Below are positions 7,571-16,135 of a stretch of 37,609 nucleotides of DNA, in pieces. The first letter of the stretch is position 1. Every line of letters starts with the position of its first letter. A model generated the notes under the pieces. That model saw nothing but the letters and a program-made list of their open reading frames with translations. It was not told where the DNA came from and searched no databases. Position numbers and translations under genes: made by a program. This stretch comes from an uncultured Thermomicrobiales bacterium (GTDB lineage: Bacteria; Chloroflexota; Chloroflexia; Thermomicrobiales; UBA6265): positions 1 through 37,609 of the forward strand of contig CADCWL010000055.1 in the NCBI GenBank assembly GCA_902806405.1. The letters are read 5' to 3'.

Positions 7571-9075
7571 GGGGTGGCCCCGAGGGCGCCGTCGTGGACG
7601 AGGGCGGCGATGCGGGCGATGACGTTGGTTGTGCTCCGGCCCTCGACGAGCGACAGAATCTCGATCCGGGCGCCCACCTCGCGGGCCGCGTCGGCCTCGG
7701 GCAGCGTCTCGGCGGTGTAGTCGCCCCCCTTGACGTGGACATCGGGGCGCAGGGCGCGGAGCGTCTCGGCCGGGGTGTCCTCGTGGAAGAGGATGGCGGC
7801 GTCGACCGGGTCGAGGGCGGCGACGAGGGCCAGGCGGTCGCGCTCGTGGTTGATCGGCCGGGTCGGGCCCTTGAGGCGGCGGACGCTGGCGTCGCCGTTG
7901 ACGCCGACGACGAGGAGGTCACCAAGCGCCCTGGCGCGCCGAAGGAGCTGGACGTGGCCGGCGTGGAGGATGTCGAAGACACCGTTGGTGAAGACGATCG
8001 TCCGCCCCGCGAAGCGCTCGGCGTCGAGGCGGGCGGCCAGCTCCTTGAGAGAGAGGGGGGCGGCCTGGTCGTCGAGGCTGGCGCGGCGGAGCAACTCCTG
8101 GTAGGGGACGACCGAGGTGCGGGGACGGGTGATCGCGATCGCCGCGGCGTCGATCCCGATCCGCGTCGCCTGGGCGGGGTCGGCACCGGCGGCAAGGGCG
8201 AGGGCCAGCGCGGCGGTGAAGGAGTCGCCAGCGCCGACGTCGCCGGCGCGGGGGACGGGGTGGACGGGGAGGTGGGTCAGGCTCCCCGCCCGATCGAGGA
8301 GGAGGACGCCGTCGGCCGCCATCGTCACGGCAACGTGGTCGGCATCGAGCATCGCCCGCAGGCGGCGGGCGACCCCCTCGGCGGCGACGAGGCCCACCGC
8401 CGGGGCGGCCGCGGCGCTTGGGTCGACGGCGCGCTCGGCCTCCCGCAGGTTCGGGGTGACGATCGTTGCGCCGGCCCGGCGGAAGCGGGCGATCTCCTTG
8501 GCGTCGACCGCGAGCGGGACGGGCCGGCTCCGCCGCAGGTTTCGCAGGCGGTCGATCACCGCGTCGGAGGCAACGCCGTAGCCGTAGTCGGCGACGACGA
8601 CCAGGTCGCAGCGCGGGAAGCCTTCCTCGACGTGGGCGAGGAGACGATGGCGGCCGGCGGCGGAGCAGTCGCGACTTTCCCCCTCGTCGAAGCGGACGAC
8701 GTACTGGCCGTCGGCGAGGACGCGGAGCTTGTGGAGGGTCTCGACCGCCGGGTCGACGACGAGCCAGCGGTCGTCGACGCCCCGCTCGCGGAGGGCGACG
8801 CGGAGGAGCGCTCCGGCCGGATCATCGCCGACGAGGCCGACGAAGACGACTTCGGCGCCGAGCGCGGCGAGGTTGGCGGCCGCGTTGGCGGCGCCGCCCG
8901 GCGTCCGCGCCTCGGCCGCCTTGCGGACGACCGGGACGGGGCCCTCCTTGCAGAGGCGGGTCGCGGTCCCCTCCAGGTAGCTGTCGAGCATCGCGTCGCC
9001 GATCACCAGGGCGCGCAGGCCCCGGAAGCCCCGGACGACGTCGACGGTGGAGGACGAGGAGGAACGATCAGCCAT
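7567..9075 (-). CDS. hldE: Bifunctional heptose-7-phosphate kinase / heptose-1-phosphate adenylyltransferase
   Basis: A 502-residue two-domain enzyme. Residues about 15-325 form a ribokinase/PfkB-type kinase (GDAMLDSYLEGTATR near the start, VGAGDSFTAALALA with the catalytic Asp near the end) that would phosphorylate heptose-7-phosphate at C1. Residues about 350-490 form a nucleotidyltransferase with TNGVFDILHAGHVQLL; the HxGH pair is H371 and H374. It would form ADP-heptose. Length and domain order match HldE (RfaE). The ATG at 9075 is preferred over the longer open frame because upstream residues are Ser/Arg/Pro shadow and because it overlaps the gmhA stop by eight bases. It makes the donor for the family-9 transferases downstream. 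The pathway also needs GmhB and usually HldD, which are not in this window. Confidence 0.95.
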   Translation of the reverse strand: MADRSSSSSTVDVVRGFRGLRALVIGDAMLDSYLEGTATRLCKEGPVPVVRKAAEARTPGGAANAAANLAALGAEVVFVGLVGDDPAGALLRVALRERGVDDRWLVVDPAVETLHKLRVLADGQYVVRFDEGESRDCSAAGRHRLLAHVEEGFPRCDLVVVADYGYGVASDAVIDRLRNLRRSRPVPLAVDAKEIARFRRAGATIVTPNLREAERAVDPSAAAAPAVGLVAAEGVARRLRAMLDADHVAVTMAADGVLLLDRAGSLTHLPVHPVPRAGDVGAGDSFTAALALALAAGADPAQATRIGIDAAAIAITRPRTSVVPYQELLRRASLDDQAAPLSLKELAARLDAERFAGRTIVFTNGVFDILHAGHVQLLRRARALGDLLVVGVNGDASVRRLKGPTRPINHERDRLALVAALDPVDAAILFHEDTPAETLRALRPDVHVKGGDYTAETLPEADAAREVGARIEILSLVEGRSTTNVIARIAALVHDGALGATP

Positions 9076-9727
9076 CGGCGTTCGGCCCGGTCGCCGCCAG
9101 TTCCGCCTCGACGACATCGCAGAGAAGGTGGAGGAGGACGACGTGGATCTCCTGGGCGAGCGGGGTGTCGGTGACCGGGACCCGGAGGGCGAGGTCGGCC
9201 AGCCCGGCAAGGCGGCTGGGGGCAGCGGCGGTGGCGGCGACGACGGTCATCCCCCGCTCGCGGGCCGCGAGCGCCGCGCGGACGACGTTCTCCGACTCGC
9301 CGCTGGTGCTGAAGGCGACCAGGACGTCCCCAGGTCGGCCGAGGGCGCGGATCTGGCGGGCGAAGACCTCGGCGTAACCGTAGTCGTTGGCGAGGGCGGT
9401 CAAGACCGCGCCGTCGGAGCAGAGGGCGAGAACGGGCAGCGGGGCGCGTTCCCGCTTGAAGCGGCCGACCAGCTCGGTGGCGAGGTGCTGCGCCTCGGCG
9501 GCGCTGCCGCCGTTGCCGGCGACGAGCACCTTGCCCCCGGCCCGGAGCGCCTCGACGAGCACCGCGGCGATGCCGGCGAGGACGTCCGGCCTGGCCCGCA
9601 CCCCGTCGAGGGCGGCACCGAGGGCGGTCGCCCGCGCGGCGAGCGCGGCGGCGAGCGGCGCCCGATACCGCGCCGCCGGCGCAACGGAGGGCGGCAGGTC
9701 GACGACGTCGAGCTGGCTCACCTGCAT
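9068..9727 (-). CDS. gmhA: Sedoheptulose-7-phosphate isomerase (phosphoheptose isomerase)
   Basis: A 219-residue SIS-domain protein that would convert sedoheptulose-7-phosphate to D-glycero-manno-heptose-7-phosphate, the first committed step of activated heptose synthesis. GNGGSAAEAQHLATE at residues 71-85 holds the metal/active residues H81 and E85. FSTSGESENV is the SIS phosphate-binding loop. Near the end, AQEIHVVLLHLLCD holds Q192 and H200, matching Q172 and H180 of the Escherichia coli enzyme in spacing. The ATG at 9727 gives a family-typical length; an in-frame ATG at 9799 would add 24 residues. It is the first gene of the minus-strand glycan operon and overlaps hldE by eight bases. Confidence 0.93.
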   Translation of the reverse strand: MQVSQLDVVDLPPSVAPAARYRAPLAAALAARATALGAALDGVRARPDVLAGIAAVLVEALRAGGKVLVAGNGGSAAEAQHLATELVGRFKRERAPLPVLALCSDGAVLTALANDYGYAEVFARQIRALGRPGDVLVAFSTSGESENVVRAALAARERGMTVVAATAAAPSRLAGLADLALRVPVTDTPLAQEIHVVLLHLLCDVVEAELAATGPNADG

Positions 9728-9799
9728 CCAAACGCCCCCCCGACTCCCCAACCGCGCGAACCGCTCCGCCAGAGCGGTGCCTCCGAGGCACCGCGCCAT

Positions 9800-10029
9800 G
9801 CTACCGATCGCCAGGGGGTCCCGTCGTTGGGCAACGGCCTAAGCGTTCGTCCGTTCTTTCTGTCTCTTCTTAGGCAAACGCACACTTCGCATGCCGGTGG
9901 GACGCGTGCCCTCACTGAGCAGGGGAGATGGAGGCGGAGCCGGGGGACGTCCCTTGCTCCTCTCCTTCCCGCAAGGGCGGGGGAGATGCTGGTCGCATTC
10001 GGCTCCGATCCAGGCGGACCGGGGCGGCC
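9800..10029. other. Intergenic gap upstream of gmhA
   Basis: No coding sequence is supported here. The segment must hold the promoter of the gmhA-led operon, but I see no convincing -35/-10 pair. A pyrimidine-rich stretch on the plus strand (9847-9871) lies about 120-145 bases upstream of the gmhA start. A small hairpin CCCGC-aagg-GCGGG at 9968-9981 follows the end of the regulator gene without a T tract, so it is only a possible terminator. Confidence 0.4.
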
Positions 10030-11253
10030 TCAAGCGGCGTCGGCGGCCAGGGCGCGCAGCACGAGGGCGAGACGGATCTGGACGGCGTCGTCGAAGCGGC
10101 GGGGGTCGAGGCCGGTCAGCGAGGCGACCTTGGCGAGGCGGTAGGCGAGGGTGTTGCGGTGGATGGCGAGGCCGGCGGCGGTGGCGGCGGGACCGCGGTC
10201 CTCCTCGAAGAAGGCGTCGAGGGTCCGGAGGAGTTCGGGCTCGTGGTCGAGCGGGCTGAGGAGGTGGGTCGCGAGGTCGACTTTGGTTCGCTCGTCGGCG
10301 AGTCCGACGAAGGCGGCGATGCCGAGACCGTCCAGACAATGGACCCGGTTCTGGCCGTGAACGCGGCGGCCGAGGAGGAGGGCGGCGCGGGCGTCGTCGT
10401 ACGAGCGGGCGAGGCCGGGAATGCCCGGGTGGTAGCGGCCGATGCCGACGTTGACGACGGCGCCGGTGTCGTGGCGGAGGCGGGCGAGGAGGGCGCGGCC
10501 GGCGCGCTTGAGGGCGACGAGGTTCGCCCAGGAGGCACCGGCCGGCTCCGGGTCGCCGTCGTGGTCGACCCAGCTCGCCAGGTTCTTGGAGTCGCTCGCC
10601 TTAAGGACGGCGACTTCGCCGTCGCCGCCCGCGACGCAGATCGTGTCGTCGGGCAGGTGGAAGAAGCCGACGACGCTGGCGACGACGAGCTGGGAGCGGC
10701 GCCGGACCTCGGTTTGGGATGGCACGGCGTCTGGGGCCACACCGCGGACGAAGGCGGCGGCGTCGATCAGGACGACGGCGCGGGGCGGGGCGAGGTCCAT
10801 GCCGAGCAACTTGGCGTCGCGGAGGACGGCCGCCTGGTCCCCGGCGGCGCCGTGGAGCAGGTCGTAGATGAACTTGTTGCGCGCCTCGGGCTGATGCGGG
10901 AGGCGATCAACGACGGCGACTTGGGTGACGACGAGATCGACCAGGGCCTGGGCGAGCCGGGGCGGGATGGCGTCCTCGCCGGGGAGCGGCGCGTCGACGA
11001 TCACCTCGCCCGCGTTGGCCGTGCCGCCGGCTGTGGCGTCGAGGCGGAGCGGGACGCGGATGTCGGTCGTCCCGCCGTCGCTGGCCCCCTCCTCGGGCCG
11101 GCGGCCGACGAGGTCGGGGTCGCTGCTGGCGACGACGACGCCGCGGTCGTCGACGACGCGAACGCGGGCGCGAAGCAGCTCCGCGGCGCGCTCCGTCACG
11201 GCACCGGCGATCCGTTCGAATTCGGCGCGGTGGGTGATACCGTGGAGTGCCAC
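10030..11253 (-). CDS. CdaR/PucR-family transcriptional regulator
   Basis: A 407-residue DNA-binding regulator. Residues about 5-130 resemble the sugar-diacid recognition domain of CdaR (AELLRARVRVVDDRGVVVAS, DPDLVGRR). The middle carries a GGDEF-like segment ending in ARSYDDARAALLLGRRVHG. Residues about 340-395 are the PucR C-terminal helix-turn-helix with LAIHRNTLAYRLAKV and a terminal FDDAVQIRLALVL helix. Full-length CdaR is near 385 residues, so the size fits. CdaR-type proteins activate genes for glucarate, galactarate or glycerate use. It lies on the same strand as, and 549 bases downstream of, the sugar ABC importer and could regulate that importer or the kinase/FAH pair beyond it (inference). 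Confidence 0.9.
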   Translation of the reverse strand: MALHGITHRAEFERIAGAVTERAAELLRARVRVVDDRGVVVASSDPDLVGRRPEEGASDGGTTDIRVPLRLDATAGGTANAGEVIVDAPLPGEDAIPPRLAQALVDLVVTQVAVVDRLPHQPEARNKFIYDLLHGAAGDQAAVLRDAKLLGMDLAPPRAVVLIDAAAFVRGVAPDAVPSQTEVRRRSQLVVASVVGFFHLPDDTICVAGGDGEVAVLKASDSKNLASWVDHDGDPEPAGASWANLVALKRAGRALLARLRHDTGAVVNVGIGRYHPGIPGLARSYDDARAALLLGRRVHGQNRVHCLDGLGIAAFVGLADERTKVDLATHLLSPLDHEPELLRTLDAFFEEDRGPAATAAGLAIHRNTLAYRLAKVASLTGLDPRRFDDAVQIRLALVLRALAADAA

Positions 11254-11802
11254 GGGCGAGACCTCGATTCCGTGATTTGGGCGGAGAGGCGGCCCTCACC
11301 ACCGAGCCCCTCGCCCTCGCACCGCCAGGGGGTCCGACCCGGGCGGGCGAACGCGGCCTGGGTTGCGCGGACCAGTTCCGCTATGCTCTTACCACGACCG
11401 GGCGGCGATCGTCGCCCCCCAGAGACGGCCGGGCCCGCGATCGCCCCGATTCCGACGCTCCGCCGGCCAGGGCCGCCGGCGGCGGCCGGGGGCGGTGCAG
11501 GCGGGGGCAGCAAGCGCCGTGTCCGCGTACGGGAGGTGCCGGGGACGTGGTTGATGCCGACAGCGCGGGGTTGGACCCGGCACGGCCGGGGCGCGCGCTG
11601 TACGGGAAGGACGATCGGCGGAGAGGACGTCGAACCGTCGCTCGAACTCCGCCGGAACCTCGTCGACCACAGCCGCGGTCTGAAGTGCGGGAATGAACCG
11701 CGGCAAGCCGGCGCCGAGCCGCGCCGGGCGGTCGTCCGGAACGCCCATCGTGCCGGAAGGGCGGAGGAGCGACGGCCTCACCGCGGCTTCCGCCTCCCCG
11801 CC
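11254..11802. other. 549-base intergenic region between importer operon and regulator gene
   Basis: No gene is supported: reading frames across it on both strands are Arg/Pro/Ala-rich and lack family motifs. It contains the end of the importer transcript and must contain the promoter of the CdaR-type regulator. The segment around 11279-11345 is made of CCCTC-rich sequence of the kind often found as degenerate intergenic repeats in GC-rich genomes. I do not see a strong terminator or a consensus promoter. Confidence 0.5.
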
Positions 11803-12756
11803 TCAGTATTCCCAGCTCTGCTTGAGCAACCGCGACTGCGCCAGCGTGACGACCAGGATGATGGCGAAGAGGGCAATCCCCATCGCCATGCCGTAGCCGA
11901 GGTCGAGCTCCTCGAACGCGGTGGCCCACTGATAGATGGCGACGACGGTGGTCGAGTTGGCGGGGCCGCCCGGGGGCGAGTTCTCGCCGACGCTGCTCAT
12001 GATGAAGATCGGCTCGAAGACCTGGAGGGTGTTGATGATCCCGGTCACGAGGACGAGGATCGTCGTCGGCCGCAGGAGCGGCACGGTGATCTGCCAGAAG
12101 ATCGGCCAGCGGCTGCCGCCGTCGACCTTTGCCGCCTCGTAGAAGGAGCGGTCGATCCCGTTCAGCCCCGCCATGAAGAGGACCATGGTGACGCCGAGGC
12201 TCTTCCAGAGGGTGTAGAAGACGATCGACGCCAGCGCCTGGGAGGGGGACTGGAGGAAGCCGAGCGTCGGCAGCCCGGCCAGCTCGAGCAGTTGGTTGAA
12301 GAGGCCGAGCGTCGGCTGGTAGAGCCACTTGAAGATCAGGGAGGTGGCGATCACCGACGTCACCACCGGCAGGAAGTAGACCGTGCGGAAGAAGCTCTTG
12401 AGCTTGCCGCTCGCCTCGATCGCCAGCGCCAACCCCAGGCCGCAGGCGATCTGAAGCGGCAGGTACATGGCGGCGAACTGGAGGGTGTTGACGAGCGCCG
12501 TGATGAAGATCGAGTCGTTGACGAGCCTGGCGTAGTTGCGCAGGCCGACGAACTGACGGTCGGGGCTGAACGCCCGCCAATCGGTGAAGCTGCCCCAGAG
12601 CCCGTTCAGCACAGGGTAGATCCAGAAGACGAGGAAGAGGAGCGCCAGGGGTACCAGCGTCGCGTAGACGAACCGCCGCTGCGCCGCGTTGCGACCACCC
12701 TTGCGCGGCGGGCGCCCGCTCACGGCGCGGAGCGGTACGGTGCCGACCTGTGCCAT
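11803..12756 (-). CDS. Carbohydrate ABC transporter permease, MalF type
   Basis: A 317-residue inner-membrane permease. About 28 basic N-terminal residues precede the first helix (FVYATLVPLALLFLVFWIYP, residues 29-48), and several more hydrophobic segments follow. The cytoplasmic EAA loop that contacts the ATPase starts at E207 (YEAAKVDGGSRWPIFWQITV). Length and topology match MalF/UgpA-type subunits of sugar importers (CUT1). It is the last gene of the binding protein - permease - permease operon, 55 bases after the MalG-type gene. No ATPase gene is adjacent, as is common in CUT1 systems that share one ATPase. The imported sugar cannot be read from the sequence. Confidence 0.93.
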   Translation of the reverse strand: MAQVGTVPLRAVSGRPPRKGGRNAAQRRFVYATLVPLALLFLVFWIYPVLNGLWGSFTDWRAFSPDRQFVGLRNYARLVNDSIFITALVNTLQFAAMYLPLQIACGLGLALAIEASGKLKSFFRTVYFLPVVTSVIATSLIFKWLYQPTLGLFNQLLELAGLPTLGFLQSPSQALASIVFYTLWKSLGVTMVLFMAGLNGIDRSFYEAAKVDGGSRWPIFWQITVPLLRPTTILVLVTGIINTLQVFEPIFIMSSVGENSPPGGPANSTTVVAIYQWATAFEELDLGYGMAMGIALFAIILVVTLAQSRLLKQSWEY

Positions 12757-12811
12757 CGACTCGTGCCTCCCAGACCCGATCCTGGCGGCCTCGTCCGACC
12801 CCGGACCGCGC

Positions 12812-13753
12812 TCAGCCCTTCAGCCCGCTTAGCGCGATCCCCTCGATGAACTTGCGCTGGGCGAAGGCGTAGACGACGAGGACGGGGATGACCGAGACCA
12901 ACGACCCGGCGGCGGTGGCGCCGACATCGGTCCCGACGCGGCCGCGGAACTGCGCCAGCCCGAGCGGCAGCGTGTAGAGGTCGGGCTCGTTGAGCACGAC
13001 CAGCGGCCAGAGAAAATTGTCCCACTGGGCGATGAAGGTCAGGATCGCGAGCGCGGCCAGCGCCGCTTGGGAGAGCGGGATCACGATCCGGCAGAAGATG
13101 CCGAACTCCGACGCGCCGTCGATCCGGGCCGCGTCGAGCAGGTCGCTGGGGATGGACGAGATGAACTGGCGCATCAAGAAGATACCGAACGGGTTGACGG
13201 CGACCGGCACGATCAGCGCCCAGTAGGTGTTGATCCAGCCGAGCCGCGACATCAGGGCGTACGATGGAATGATCGAAACCGTAAAGGGAATCATCATCAT
13301 GCTGAGGACGACCCAGAAGAGGCGGTCCCGGCCCGGAAAATCCATCTTGGCAAACACGTAGCCAGCCGCCGCGCTCGTGAGCAGGGTGAGCAGGGTGATC
13401 GAGGTGGTGACGAAAAGGCTGTTGCGGAAGAAGACGGGGAAGCTGCCGGTGGTCAGGTCGTTCAGCGACCGCCAATGATCGAGAGTGAACGCCTCGGGCC
13501 ACCAGGTCGGGGGGAACGCGAGCAGCTCCTGGCGCGGCTTCAGCGAGGTGATGGCCATCCAGTAGAACGGCCCGATCATCGCCACCGAGCCGAGGCCGAG
13601 CAGGAGCCAGAGGAGGTAGCGAGTCGGCGCCGGGCGCCGCCGCCGGGCGAGCGCCGGCTCCTCGGCGGCCGCAAGCGGCGTCCGGCCGCCGGCCAGCGCC
13701 GACGCCGGACCGACGGCGTGACCGGCGACGGCCTGCGTCGATCGACTGGTCAC
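12812..13753 (-). CDS. Carbohydrate ABC transporter permease, MalG type
   Basis: A 313-residue permease. After about 45 residues rich in Arg, Ala and Pro comes the first helix (YLLWLLLGLGSVAMIGPFYW), then the MalG-type periplasmic segment TSLKPRQELLAFPPTW. The EAA-like loop begins at D207 (DAARIDGASEFGIFCRIVI). The GTG at 13753 was chosen because AGGAGA lies seven bases upstream and the longer open frame is low-complexity. It would pair with the MalF-type protein to form the membrane channel of a CUT1 sugar importer. It lies 178 bases downstream of the binding-protein gene, a gap that contains runs of G and C but no clear hairpin followed by T. Confidence 0.93.
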   Translation of the reverse strand: MTSRSTQAVAGHAVGPASALAGGRTPLAAAEEPALARRRRPAPTRYLLWLLLGLGSVAMIGPFYWMAITSLKPRQELLAFPPTWWPEAFTLDHWRSLNDLTTGSFPVFFRNSLFVTTSITLLTLLTSAAAGYVFAKMDFPGRDRLFWVVLSMMMIPFTVSIIPSYALMSRLGWINTYWALIVPVAVNPFGIFLMRQFISSIPSDLLDAARIDGASEFGIFCRIVIPLSQAALAALAILTFIAQWDNFLWPLVVLNEPDLYTLPLGLAQFRGRVGTDVGATAAGSLVSVIPVLVVYAFAQRKFIEGIALSGLKG

Positions 13754-13931
13754 GACCGCCTCTCCTGCTCTGCCGACCGAACTCCCGGTCTCCGGGACGG
13801 GCACTCCGGGCCGCAGACCGCCCCTTGGGGGCGTGCCCCATCGCTCCGGTGGGGCCGCCGGTGCCGAACCCGCCGGTGCCCGGCGGCCCCCAGGGGACGA
13901 CGGGGCGCCCCCTCGCACCCCCACCGTCCGC

Positions 13932-15311
13932 CTACGCGGGGGGCTTATAGGCGCGCTCCGTGAAGAGGCGCGGCTTGCCGGACTCCTTGAGCGCCGCGTT
14001 CATCTGCTCCGTAGCCGTGTCGAGGGCCGCTTTCGGGGCGGTCTTGTTCAGGATCACCTCGTCGAACATCGTCCGCCAGATCTGCTCGGCTTCGAGCGGG
14101 CGCTCGCCGTAGTTGATGCGGTACGGCAGCGTCTCGGCCTGCGTGGCGATGCTCCGACCGAGGTCGTTCTGGACGATCTCCGGGTTGCCGACGAGGGCCT
14201 GCTTGTCGGGCGGGCCGTTCGAGATCAGCGCCCACCGGACGCGCTGCTCGTCGGTACCGAGCAGGTCCTTGATGAAGGCGAAGGCGACGGCCTGGACCTC
14301 GGGCGCGGCTTTGGTGAAGACGCAGACGCCTTCTTCGGGCGTCATCAAACCCCAGGCCGGGGTCGGGCCGCCGCTAAAGGTGGGCGTGACGGCCGTGGAC
14401 CACTGGTCGGTGATCTCGGGGTAGTCGGCCTCCCAACCGGAGCCGGTGTAGCCCTGGCTGATGTACATCGCGGCAACCCGGTTGCCCCAGGCGTCGAACA
14501 TGCCGAGGAAGTCCGGGTTGTCGACCTTGTGGGTGTGGTAGACGTCCTGGATCATCTGCAGCGCCTGGACCCCCTGGTCGGAGTTCCAGAGCGCCTGGGT
14601 GCCGTCCTCGCTCCAGAGGAAGCCGCCCTGCTGGTAGACCATCGTCGTCCAGATCCACTCGCGAGAGTAGTAGTGATTGAGCGTCCAGCCGGCCTGCTCG
14701 ATCCGGTCGCCGTTCCGCTTGGTCAGTTGCACGGCCAGCTTCATGAAATCGTCCCAGCGGCGGGGGATCTGCTCCGGCCCGATCCCTTGCTCCTCCAGCA
14801 GCGGGAGGTGGAAGTAGACCTGGTCGGTGTAGTTGGCGAAGACGGAGGTGTAGATGTTGCCGGTCTTGGGGTCGCGGTTGAACGGCGTGCTGATCAGTTC
14901 GTCGTAGGCGAAGAGGTCGGCCGGGTACGGCGCGAGCACGCCGGCGCGCTGGAGGTCGACGCGCCAGTTGAAGTGGACGTTGGCGAAGGGCGGGCCTTCG
15001 CCGGCCGTCGCCGCCGTCAGCAGTTTGGTCCCCGCGTCCTCGTACCCCTGAACGGTGGTCTTGACCGTCACGTCGGGGTGCTTCGTCTTCCACTCCTGGA
15101 TCAGCGCATCGACCGCGGCTTGGCGAGCGGCGAACTCCCAGTCCCAGAACTCGACCTCTCCCTTGTACGCGAGGTCGGCCGGTGCGGCCTGGCGGGACGG
15201 CCTCCGCAGGGGTGCCGCCACCGAGCGGCCCGGCAACGCCAGGTGCGCGGCGACGACGCCCCCGACCGAGACTTGCAGCATCCGGCGGCGGCTCAGGTTC
15301 CGTTCCTTCAT
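13932..15311 (-). CDS. Carbohydrate ABC transporter substrate-binding protein with Tat-type leader
   Basis: A 459-residue extracellular solute-binding protein (family 1, sugar type). The leader MKERNLSRRRMLQVSVGGVV carries a twin-arginine motif (S7-R8-R9-R10) followed by a hydrophobic stretch; there is no lipobox cysteine. The mature domain starts near residue 48 with VEFWDWEFAARQAAVDALIQ, a typical strand-and-helix opening for these proteins, and has HPDVTVKT, WTTMVYQQGGFLW and a C-terminal helical region. The ATG at 15311 is set by GGAGGAGA at 15318-15325. It would deliver a sugar to the two permeases downstream. The ligand is unknown; aromatic residues (W, Y) are abundant, as expected for sugar binding. 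Confidence 0.93.
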   Translation of the reverse strand: MKERNLSRRRMLQVSVGGVVAAHLALPGRSVAAPLRRPSRQAAPADLAYKGEVEFWDWEFAARQAAVDALIQEWKTKHPDVTVKTTVQGYEDAGTKLLTAATAGEGPPFANVHFNWRVDLQRAGVLAPYPADLFAYDELISTPFNRDPKTGNIYTSVFANYTDQVYFHLPLLEEQGIGPEQIPRRWDDFMKLAVQLTKRNGDRIEQAGWTLNHYYSREWIWTTMVYQQGGFLWSEDGTQALWNSDQGVQALQMIQDVYHTHKVDNPDFLGMFDAWGNRVAAMYISQGYTGSGWEADYPEITDQWSTAVTPTFSGGPTPAWGLMTPEEGVCVFTKAAPEVQAVAFAFIKDLLGTDEQRVRWALISNGPPDKQALVGNPEIVQNDLGRSIATQAETLPYRINYGERPLEAEQIWRTMFDEVILNKTAPKAALDTATEQMNAALKESGKPRLFTERAYKPPA

Positions 15312-15317
15312 GCCAAC

Positions 15318-15325
15318 TCTCCTCC
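15318..15325 (-). promoter_or_regulatory. Ribosome binding site fixing the sugar-binding-protein start
   Basis: GGAGGAGA on the minus strand, six bases before the ATG at 15311. It rejects the much longer open frame that begins at 15743. Confidence 0.8.
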
Positions 15326-15378
15326 GTGGGGCGTCCGAGGCGGCGCAGAAGCTCGCGTTCTGCGTCCTCCGCAATCGA

Positions 15379-15400
15379 CGGCGGGCGACCATGCCCGCCG
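15379..15400 (-). other. Leader hairpin upstream of the sugar importer operon
   Basis: A perfect eight-base stem CGGCGGGC / GCCCGCCG encloses a six-base loop. It begins 68 bases upstream of the binding-protein start and would lie in the 5' leader if transcription starts further up. It may be an mRNA structure or an operator; the sequence alone does not decide. Confidence 0.4.
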
Positions 15401-15876
15401 CCTTACCCCCGCTCCCAGACGCCGGCCGTAAATCCGGGCTCGTGCCGCGCAGGGGAGGCAGCGCGCCGGCGGGAGGGAGGACGGGTGCGACCGACGACGT
15501 GGCGCGTGCCGGGTGGTCCGATCCGCCGCGTGCGCCGATGGCACCGGTGGTGGGTTCGTGTCGGCTACCCGGAACGTGGGCGGAAACCCGCTCCCGCAGG
15601 ATTGTCGTCGGAACCCGAACGCGCATCCAGCCGTTGAGCGAGGGCGACGGTATCGGGGGCGACCTCCCTTGCGCACGACCCGGCACGAGCAGACCGGGAC
15701 GGCTGGTAGCGCGCGCTTCGACGGGGTCGACCTGCCCGCTCACCGCACACGGGTCGGTCCTCGTTGGGGTGCAGATGGGCCGCCTCGGACGCCTTGTTCC
15801 CGCGTCCCGACGCCCTCCCCCAAGCTGCCGTACGGCCGAAGCTGGTCGTCGCCGGGCACGGTGGCGGCACGGGCCG

Positions 15877-15911
15877 CTAGCCGGAGGCGGCTGCTGACGA
15901 GATCCGGCTAG
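15877..15911. repeat. Inverted repeat CTAGCCGGA / TCCGGCTAG
   Basis: A perfect nine-base inverted repeat (15877-15885 and 15903-15911) with a 17-base spacer, 225 bases downstream of the sugar-kinase stop and about 570 bases upstream of the importer start. There is no T tract on either side, so it is not a classical terminator; it could be an operator for a dimeric regulator or part of a long leader. Confidence 0.4.
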
Positions 15912-16135
15912 TGGGCGGCGGGCGTCTGACTAAGAATCGGCAGCTCAACGGGGTGCCGCGCTGGACCGGGCGCCTCGGGAAGCCTTCGGGAAGCCGCCGT
16001 GCGCGCTGCTCCCCGTGCCGCGGGCCCGAACGCAGGGCCGGGCGCTCCGTTCGTGGCCACCGCACCTGTGCCCGGCCGGCACCGACCGCGTCGGGCGACC
16101 GACGCCGGCGGGATCGACGGGCGCGCAGCTCCCCG

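Larger units (their letters stand above)
15312..16135. other. 824-base intergenic region upstream of sugar importer
   Basis: No coding sequence is supported on either strand; frames lack motifs and are Arg/Pro/Gly-rich. It lies between the end of the sugar-kinase gene and the start of the importer operon, and should hold the importer promoter and any CdaR-type operator. Seen in it are a leader hairpin (15379-15400) and a nine-base inverted repeat (15877-15911). I find no consensus -35/-10 pair. Confidence 0.5.

Noticed and set aside
9928-12849. A 973-codon plus-strand open frame
   Set aside because: It is antisense to the CdaR-type regulator and the MalF-type permease, is rich in Gly/Asp/Glu/Arg with no family motif, and arises because GC-rich genes leave long open frames on the opposite strand.
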